In this document: positions 58,504-64,000 of the stretch, one piece after another
Layout of the letters: each line of letters starts with the position of its first letter
Position numbering within the stretch: position 1 is the first letter of the stretch
Source: Flavobacteriales bacterium
GTDB taxonomy: Bacteria > Bacteroidota > Bacteroidia > Flavobacteriales_F > PHOS-HE28
NCBI GenBank assembly: GCA_020635695.1
Contig: JACJZH010000009.1
Coordinates: 116,918 to 180,917, forward strand
Direction of reading: 5' to 3'
DNA length: 64,000 bases
Notes under the pieces: model-generated
The model's input: only the letters and a program-made list of their open reading frames with translations
The model's database searches: none
What the model was told of the DNA's origin: nothing
Made by a program: the position numbers and the translations under genes

Positions 58504-59220
58504 ACGAAGTACATCTCAGCTCTCCCTTTCCTTGGCCTGCACCTTGCCACGTGGGGTGAAGGCGAGACCAGCCTGGTCCTTCACCAAGGCATACGTCGCC
58601 TCGCTGATGTTCACCTGGCCGACGTCCCCTGAGCTCTCCATCCGGCTGGCGGTGTTCACGGTATCGCCCCAGATGTCGTACTGGAACTTCTTCACGCCCA
58701 CGATGCCCGCCACCACCGGACCGGTGTGTACGCCGATGCGCACCTCGAAGTAGGGGAGGCCTGCGGCCAGCTTGCGGGCCTTGCCCTCGGCGATGAAGTC
58801 GCGCATTTCCAAGGCGGCCTGGATCACGTCCATGGCGTGGGTGGTGTTGGGCGTGGGCAGGCCACCGGCCGCCATGTAGGCGTCGCCGATGGTCTTGATC
58901 TTCTCCAGGCCGTGCTCCTGGCAGATGTGGTCGAAGGCGCTGAAGCACTCGTGCAGGTCCTTCACCAACTCCTTGGGGCTCAGGGTCTCGCTCATGGCGG
59001 TGAAGCCCTTGAAGTCCGTGAACAGCACGGTGACCTGGTCGATCAACTTCGCCTCGGCCTCGCCCTTGTCCTTCAGCTCCTCGGCGACCTCCTCCGGCAG
59101 GATGTTCAGCAGCAGCTCCTCGCTGCGCTTCTTTTCCTTGCCGATGCGGTTGCGCTGGGTCAGGAACACCCCGGCGAACAGGGCCACGAGCACGAAGCCG
59201 CCCATGAAGCCGTTGCGCAC
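58504..59220 (-). repeat. Direct repeat copy 2, cyclase-encoding DNA
   Basis: Partner of 56638-57353. Differences are scattered single bases, plus small losses near 58515-58535 that shift the frame at the end of the upstream cyclase gene. Confidence 0.8.
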
Positions 59221-60420
59221 CACCTTTTGGCGGCGCAGTTCCTCAGCCGCGAGGGCGTCCTTCTTCTCCTGTTCGGCACGTGTGGCGGCCTCCTTCTTAT
59301 CGAACTCGTACTGCATCTGCAGCTGCGTGATCTTCTTGGTGTTCTCCTCGTTGAACAGGCTGTCGCTCAATTGCTCCCGTTGCTCGTGATACGACAGCGC
59401 GTTCCGTGCGTCGCCGGCCGCCTTGTAGGCCTCGTAGAGACAGTCGCAATTGTGCGCACGGTCGTTGATGGAACCGAGCTCCTCCGCCACCTCCAGGCCC
59501 TTGTGGCAATCGATGATCGCCTGGCGCGGATCGCCCTGTGCCAGCCTGATCCGGCCGATCTGGTTGTATGACTTGGTGATCCCCAAGCGATCCCCGATCC
59601 GCTGCTGCAGCTCCAGCGCGCGTTGCTGATGGTCCAGCGCCTGGTCCAGCTCGCCCCGCTCGTAATGCACGTTGCCGATGTTCACCAGGCTGATCGAGAT
59701 GCCCCGCTGGTCGCCGGTCCGTTCGTAGATCCCGAGGCAGCGTTCATGGTACTCCAGCGCGTGCGTGTAGTCCTGCATCTTGAAGTACACGTTGCCAATG
59801 CTGCTCAACACGCCGGCCAGGAGGCGTGGGTCATCCAGCTCCTCCACGATGGCCAGGCTCCGGAGGTTGTCGGCCAGGGCCTTGTCCATGTCCCCCATGT
59901 CGCGGTGGATCACGGCCAGGTTGGTGAGGGCAGTGGCCACACCGCGCTGGTCGTTCAACTCCTCGTTCATGGCCAGGGACTGCTGGTAATGGTCCAGGGC
60001 ACGGGGCAGATCGCCCTGCTTCCTGTAGATGATCCCCATGTTGCCGAGCGTTCCGGCGATCCGCTCCCGATCACCGGCCTGCCTGGCCAGGGCCAGCACA
60101 CGCTCGTTCAGCTCCAGGGCCTTGGGAAGGTCCTCGCTGATCGCACTGGCCACCGCCTGGATGTTCAAGGCGCTCATCTGGCCATCCAGCAGGTCCCGCT
60201 CCTTGGAGAAGGCCATCAGCTCGTCGGCCAGCACCAGCGCCGTATCCCGGTTGGTGAAGAGGTGGCCCTTCCAGATGTAGGACTCGAAGGCACGCGCACG
60301 AACGGAGTCGGACATGCTGCGGTCCTGCCAGACCCCGAGCAGGGAGTCCAGGCCCGGCTGTGCGGACAATGCACCACTGAGCAGCACCGACGACAGGATG
60401 GAGAACAAGAAATTTCTCAT
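58516..60420 (-). CDS. TPR-containing class III adenylate cyclase (first of tandem), damaged 3' end
   Basis: About 634 residues. ATG 60420 opens a signal peptide (FSILSSVLLSGALSAQ). Then come at least six clear TPR units (about 60-350; AGTLGNMGIIYRKQGDLPRAL, ATALTNLAVIHRDMGDMDKAL, ISISLVNIGNVHYERGELDQAL), a coiled coil, one membrane segment (about 400-418), the LLLNILP linker and a cyclase domain with all catalytic residues (FTDFKGFT, KIKTIGD, YDIWGDT, TVNTASR). The last residues read VQAKERES instead of the AKGKGELEMYFV seen in the other cyclases, because two or three bases are missing at about 58515-58535. The catalytic core is before the damage, so activity may persist. First gene of the tandem. 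Confidence 0.88.
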   Translation of the reverse strand: MRNFLFSILSSVLLSGALSAQPGLDSLLGVWQDRSMSDSVRARAFESYIWKGHLFTNRDTALVLADELMAFSKERDLLDGQMSALNIQAVASAISEDLPKALELNERVLALARQAGDRERIAGTLGNMGIIYRKQGDLPRALDHYQQSLAMNEELNDQRGVATALTNLAVIHRDMGDMDKALADNLRSLAIVEELDDPRLLAGVLSSIGNVYFKMQDYTHALEYHERCLGIYERTGDQRGISISLVNIGNVHYERGELDQALDHQQRALELQQRIGDRLGITKSYNQIGRIRLAQGDPRQAIIDCHKGLEVAEELGSINDRAHNCDCLYEAYKAAGDARNALSYHEQREQLSDSLFNEENTKKITQLQMQYEFDKKEAATRAEQEKKDALAAEELRRQKVVRNGFMGGFVLVALFAGVFLTQRNRIGKEKKRSEELLLNILPEEVAEELKDKGEAEAKLIDQVTVLFTDFKGFTAMSETLSPKELVKDLHECFSAFDHICQEHGLEKIKTIGDAYMAAGGLPTPNTTHAMDVIQAALEMRDFIAEGKARKLAAGLPYFEVRIGVHTGPVVAGIVGVKKFQYDIWGDTVNTASRMESSGDVGQVNISEATYALVKDQAGLAFTPRGKVQAKERES

Positions 60421-60612
60421 GCTTCCCATTCGGCAAAGTACGTTGCTGGCGTTCGCAACGCCCGCGCATCCACCTACCCACAAGGGGTGACCTTCAGGCG
60501 GGTCAAGCCACCATCGGGCCATTGCCAGCAGCTACGATGTGCTTCGCTCAGGGCTTTTCGGCGCCTGCCATCAAGCCCTTGGGGCGCATCCTTCGCGGAC
60601 GCCCCGTGTCCC

Positions 60613-61050
60613 TCAGGCCTCGGCCTCCTGTTTCAGTTCCTCGAGGTCCTGACGCATGCTTTCCTCCAACTGCTTCTGGAAGCTGCGCTTGAACAGCCTG
60701 GGGAAAAGCCCCTGGAGGCTCTCCGACACCTCCACCACGGTCCGGCCTTCCGCCTGGGTGAAGGTCCAGTTGTGCACGGCCTTGGCCCCGATGGTCGTGC
60801 CCGTCCAGCCCAACAGCTGCTCCGGAACGAAGGTGTGGATGCGGCTGGTGAAGGAAAGACCGCCGGCCTTCCACGTGAACACCGCACCTTCCTGAGCGGG
60901 CCCGTGCAAGGTGGCCGAGGTCACGGCCGAGCGCCATTGGGGCCATTCGCTGATGGCCGCCAGCAGGCGCCAAACGGTCTGGATCGGCGCGTGGATGGTG
61001 ATCTGGTCCCGTGCCACCACGGGTGCCTGCTCGTTCACCGGGACCTTCAT
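60613..61050 (-). CDS. SRPBCC family protein
   Basis: A 145-residue START/polyketide-cyclase-fold protein (ITIHAPIQTVWRLLAAISEWPQWRSAV at the start; TVVEVSESLQGLFPRLFKRSFQKQL toward the end). Relatives bind hydrophobic ligands. The C-terminus is a charged helix (ESMRQDLEELKQEAEA). It has no signal peptide, so it is cytosolic. It stands alone downstream of the YD-repeat-like gene. Confidence 0.85.
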   Translation of the reverse strand: MKVPVNEQAPVVARDQITIHAPIQTVWRLLAAISEWPQWRSAVTSATLHGPAQEGAVFTWKAGGLSFTSRIHTFVPEQLLGWTGTTIGAKAVHNWTFTQAEGRTVVEVSESLQGLFPRLFKRSFQKQLEESMRQDLEELKQEAEA

Positions 61051-61087
61051 GGGCTACGCGTTGGTCCTGCAAAGGTGCGCCAGAAGC

Positions 61088-62008
61088 TCAGGATCCGTAC
61101 GCGTACCGGAACCGCTTCACCCACACGTGCAGCCGGGTCACGGTGATCTGCTCCATCACCAACCCGTTCTCGTAGTAGGTGTAGAGCTCCTTGTCCTGGT
61201 GCAGGTCGTCGCGCTCGATCCGCCGCAGCCTGCCGTCCGGGTCGTGGTGAAAGTGCTTGCGGTAGGCCAGGCGGCCGTCATCGCCCAGTTCCAGCACGGT
61301 CTCCGTGCGCAGCCGGCCATCCACCCATTCCATTTCCCGCCCCAGTCGGAAGTCCGCGCTGTCCGTCCGGTACCAACAGCGATGCATCACCCGGCCGTCC
61401 TGCAGGGTGTCCACCGACAGGCTGTCCGTGCGGGAGCCGGTGCGTACGTGGACGATCCGTCCCTGGGCATCGAGCTCGAACAGGCGCTCGTCCGGGGTGG
61501 AGAGGTCGCGCAACAGCACCCGCTGGCCGTCCGGATCCTGGACCACCAGGTGCCAAAGCGTGTCGGTGGGGCCGTTCTTCACGCTCCGGTCCCGGCGTGT
61601 GCTCAGGTAGTGGGAAAGGCGGCCCTGCGCGTCGTACGCCAGGCTGTCCACCACGCTCAGCCGATCGTCGGCATAGCGGCGGATCAGCAGGCGCCCTTCA
61701 CGGTCATACCGGAACACGCCGCGGGCGATGTGCACCTCCAGGTCGTTGCGCACCTCCACCTCGGTGAAGGAATCCAGCAGGCCCTCGGCGTTCAGCTTGC
61801 ACATGGACACGCTTCCGTCCTGGTGCACGATCTCGATCTCCCGCACCCCGGCCTCGCGGAAGGCCTCGCTCTCCGCGCGGGTGAACGGCAACAGGGCCTC
61901 CAGGTCCGGCGCCGGAAAGGAGTAGGGCTGGCCGGGCATGCGGGCCTGGGCCGCAGCAGCCAGGGACAACGTGCCGGCAAGGCAGAGCAGGAAGGGAAGC
62001 GAACGCAT
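61088..62008 (-). CDS. Secreted protein with YD/RHS-like or MORN-like repeats
   Basis: About 306 residues. The ATG at 62008 opens a signal peptide (LPFLLCLAGTLSLAAAAQA). The body has repeated GRL-containing strands with Tyr/Asp (YDREGRLLIRRY, YDAQGRLSHYL, LDAQGRIVHV, VDGRLRTETVLELGDDGRLAYRKHF), a pattern like YD or toxin_SymE-type antitoxin MORN repeats. There is no T9SS sorting domain and no toxin-like C-terminus. The function is unknown. Confidence 0.7.
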   Translation of the reverse strand: MRSLPFLLCLAGTLSLAAAAQARMPGQPYSFPAPDLEALLPFTRAESEAFREAGVREIEIVHQDGSVSMCKLNAEGLLDSFTEVEVRNDLEVHIARGVFRYDREGRLLIRRYADDRLSVVDSLAYDAQGRLSHYLSTRRDRSVKNGPTDTLWHLVVQDPDGQRVLLRDLSTPDERLFELDAQGRIVHVRTGSRTDSLSVDTLQDGRVMHRCWYRTDSADFRLGREMEWVDGRLRTETVLELGDDGRLAYRKHFHHDPDGRLRRIERDDLHQDKELYTYYENGLVMEQITVTRLHVWVKRFRYAYGS

Positions 62009-62070
62009 CGGAAGCCGGCAACTTACTGATCGGAGGCGAGGCACGCCACATCGGTGTGCTGAACGGAACA

Positions 62071-62094
62071 GCCCCGGACCTTGCGGACCGGGGC
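62071..62094 (-). terminator. Hairpin after the 62.1-62.9 kb T9SS gene
   Basis: GCCCCGG / CCGGGGC (7 bp) with a ten-base inner part that can add two pairs, 23 bases after the stop on the minus strand, followed by TGTTCC. A short T-run only. Confidence 0.45.
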
Positions 62095-62117
62095 CGCACA
62101 CGATGCGTGAAGTGAGG

Positions 62118-62855
62118 TCAGTGCTTCACGAAGGTGGTGCTCCATCCGCCGGCATCACCCTGCACACGCAGCTGGTAGGTGCCTGCCGCCAACCCGTTCA
62201 GGTCGAAGGCCTGCAGCGTGGTCCCGGATACCTGCCAGCCGCCCTGCCGCAGCACGGCCCGGCCCTGGGCGTCCAGCACCTCGATGGCGAGCTGCTGCGC
62301 GGTGGTCGCGTCCACGCGCAGGAACAGCTGCTCCGTGGCCGGGTTGGGGAACACCAGCAGGTCGCTGACGCCGGGCAGTTCGTCGATGGCGGTGTAGAAG
62401 GAGAACTCGCTGGAGAGGGGCACGCTCCAGACACCCGTGTTCCCCTGGAAGCGGATGGTGAGGACGTGCGTGCCGCTGGTGATGCCCGTGGGCAGGTCGG
62501 CCACCAGGTCCACCACGGCGTTGGGGCCGATCGGTGCCGTTACGCTGTTGGCGATGTCATCATCGATCCACCAGCTGTAGGCCCCCACGGGCCCGGTGCT
62601 GCGGGTCACGTAGGTGGTGTAGGGCACGCTGTAGTTGCCATCGCTGTCCAGGAACTGCCAGGTGATGGTGTGGAACGCTCCGTCCAGGCCGGAGAGGTCC
62701 TCGGTCACCTGCAGGTCCAGGTCGGCCTGTGGCGCCACCGGCGTGGTGGTCAGCGTGGCCAGGTCATCGTCCACCCACCAGCGGTAGGTGGTGATCGTCT
62801 GCGCCTGCGCGGTGAGCGCGGCACAGGAAAGGATCAGGAGGGTCGTGCGCAGCAT
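62118..62855 (-). CDS. T9SS-secreted protein with WWVDDD repeats
   Basis: A 245-residue secreted protein: signal peptide (1-18, ending TAQA), two copies of a unit of about 65 residues that begin YRWWVDDDLATL and YSWWIDDDIANS, each ending in a strand of the type GNYSVPYTTYV and GVWSVPLSSEF, and then a type A sorting domain (LLVFPNPATEQLFLRV, EVLDAQGRAVLR, GTYQLRVQG). The repeated WW(V/I)DDD unit is found in multi-repeat proteins of Bacteroidota; its role is not known to me. The stop is 4 bases downstream of the beta-helix gene start region, suggesting one transcript with it. Confidence 0.8.
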   Translation of the reverse strand: MLRTTLLILSCAALTAQAQTITTYRWWVDDDLATLTTTPVAPQADLDLQVTEDLSGLDGAFHTITWQFLDSDGNYSVPYTTYVTRSTGPVGAYSWWIDDDIANSVTAPIGPNAVVDLVADLPTGITSGTHVLTIRFQGNTGVWSVPLSSEFSFYTAIDELPGVSDLLVFPNPATEQLFLRVDATTAQQLAIEVLDAQGRAVLRQGGWQVSGTTLQAFDLNGLAAGTYQLRVQGDAGGWSTTFVKH

Positions 62856-62859
62856 GGGC

Positions 62860-63897
62860 TCAGTGGGTCTGTGATGCCACGCGGATGTTCACCGGCAGGT
62901 CGCCGTTGGGCTGGGTGGCGGGTGCCACGGTGGCCGCACGGAAGTGGGGGTTCAGCGGCACGGAGCCCGGCTTGTAGGGCGAGTTGGTGCCGTAGATGCC
63001 CACGTTGGTGCCGTCCGTGGCCATGCCGATGCCCACGTTGCCGGGCGTCAGGTGGATGTCGTCCGTCACCTCGTAGTTGTCGTTGGTCTCGTTCACGAAC
63101 AGGGTGGCCGGGTCCGCGTTCAGCACGTTGCCGATGGTGGCACCTGGGTTCGTGTTGCTGGTCAGGTCGGGGCTCACGCACAGGTTGTTGGTCATGGTGA
63201 CCCCGTTGCTCTGCCACACCGGGGCATTGTCGCGGGAGAAGACGCAGTTGGTCAGGGTGGCGTTCGCGCAGTTGCTCACCCGGCCGCCGATCACGGTGCA
63301 GTGGTCCATGGTCAGGCCGCCGGTGGTGAATGCCCCGATGGGTTGGTGGGTGCCATTGCCGTAATAGGTGAAGATGCTGCGCTTCACCAGGGCCGTGCCG
63401 TCATAGCCATAGAGCCGGTGGCGGAAGATGCACTCATCGATCACCGTTTCGGAGAAGGGCCCCAGGTGGGCCTGGAACACGAACTCGCAGCGCTGGAAGA
63501 GGATCCCGGTGGGGGAGTCGTTGCCGTTGCCGTCGCCGTACTGCATTCTGTTCATGAACTTGATGCCCGTGAACGTGCTGCCCGTGGCAGAGGTGAGCAC
63601 CTGCGTATCCCCGGTGGTGGTGATGCTGGTCACACCGGTCACACTGCTGCTGTCCGGGTGGATGCCGGCGCCTACGAAGTGCAGCGTCTTGTCCACCACC
63701 AGGTCGCCGGCCACGTCGAAGTTGCCGCCGCTCAGGTAGAGGTGGTCATCGGGCATGGCCGCCGCCACGGCCGTGCTCAGGTCGGTGAACACTTCGGGCG
63801 TGCCGGTGCCCTGCACCACGATGCGGGGTAGTTGGGCGTGTGCCGTGCCGGCGGCAAGCAGGGCCATCAGGCCCAAAAGGGGTAGTCTGTGCGTCAT
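62860..63897 (-). CDS. Secreted right-handed beta-helix (pectate lyase-like) protein
   Basis: About 345 residues. ATG 63897 opens a signal peptide (LLGLMALLAAGTAHAQ). The mature part starts IVVQGTGTPEVFTDLSTAVAAAMPDDHLYLSGG, the usual entry to a parallel beta-helix, and continues with strand-turn repeats (LVVDKTLHFVGAGI, TLTNCVFSRDNAPV). It lacks a T9SS domain of its own and ends before one appears, but its stop is four bases before the T9SS protein gene. A surface or secreted carbohydrate-binding role is plausible. In-frame codons upstream of the ATG are unlikely to be used. Confidence 0.75.
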   Translation of the reverse strand: MTHRLPLLGLMALLAAGTAHAQLPRIVVQGTGTPEVFTDLSTAVAAAMPDDHLYLSGGNFDVAGDLVVDKTLHFVGAGIHPDSSSVTGVTSITTTGDTQVLTSATGSTFTGIKFMNRMQYGDGNGNDSPTGILFQRCEFVFQAHLGPFSETVIDECIFRHRLYGYDGTALVKRSIFTYYGNGTHQPIGAFTTGGLTMDHCTVIGGRVSNCANATLTNCVFSRDNAPVWQSNGVTMTNNLCVSPDLTSNTNPGATIGNVLNADPATLFVNETNDNYEVTDDIHLTPGNVGIGMATDGTNVGIYGTNSPYKPGSVPLNPHFRAATVAPATQPNGDLPVNIRVASQTH

Positions 63898-64000
63898 GTG
63901 ATACGTTCGTTTCCCCTCCATCGGGGAACGGGCCCGAATGTGAACACCAGGGGTCCCCGGATCGTCACCGCCGCATGGGGACAGGCTCCACGCCATACCC

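Noticed and set aside
61088..62008. Treating the YD-repeat-like protein as a polymorphic toxin
   Set aside because: It is short, has no C-terminal toxin domain or adjacent immunity gene, and its repeats fit simple beta repeats as well as RHS.

Overview
The window looks like a chromosome segment of a GC-rich member of the Bacteroidota, probably in or near the Flavobacteriales. This placement is inferred from gene content. Six secreted proteins carry a type IX secretion (T9SS) C-terminal sorting domain. There is a lipoprotein-type TamA (TamL) beside TamB, periplasmic TPR sensor proteins, a two-component-propeller sensor, and promoter-like TAnnTTTG or TACCTT elements very close to start codons. 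Coding density is very high, many neighbouring genes overlap by ATGA, and no gene-free stretch exceeds 300 bases. I saw no tRNA, rRNA, CRISPR array or transposase.

Layout. 1-4.8 kb: the end of gcvT, comB, a zinc phospholipase C/S1-P1-like secreted enzyme, an M23 peptidase, and an alpha-oxoamine-synthase PLP enzyme. 4.9-9.4 kb: a five-gene exopolysaccharide operon (deacetylase, two GT4, a WcaF-like acetyltransferase, GT2), every junction an ATGA overlap. 9.4-11.7 kb: a likely metal-handling group (CNGQC small protein, CDVCG outer-membrane barrel, MbnP-family lipoprotein). 11.8-15.6 kb: RRM protein, MsrA lipoprotein, T9SS protein, AraC regulator and a divergent VOC protein. 15.6-24.6 kb (minus): tamB-tamL-AsmA-like operon.

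25.5-34.8 kb (minus) is the most striking part. A stand-alone Hpt protein, two TPR hybrid histidine kinases and a periplasmic propeller protein whose output is a class III adenylate cyclase plus a C-terminal receiver domain form one tight operon, reading as a phosphorelay that ends in cAMP synthesis. A papain-like peptidase is divergent from it. A further TPR-cyclase follows at 36.1-38 kb, and three more in tandem at 54.8-60.4 kb. The middle one of these three is broken by several indels, and the first has a damaged 3' end. Kinases and cyclases share the same sensor layout (signal peptide, TPRs, one membrane segment, coiled coil) with exchanged output domains.

38-54.8 kb holds a methyltransferase, small soluble proteins (GyrI-like, DUF985 cupin, cold-shock protein, YjdM, SRPBCC, DUF1801/YdeI fusion), a bestrophin, several T9SS proteins including a glycoside hydrolase, an APC permease, and a more AT-rich patch (about 49.9-51.4 kb) with an orphan T9SS sorting-domain fragment. 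60.6-64 kb holds an SRPBCC protein, a YD-repeat-like secreted protein, a T9SS protein and a beta-helix protein.
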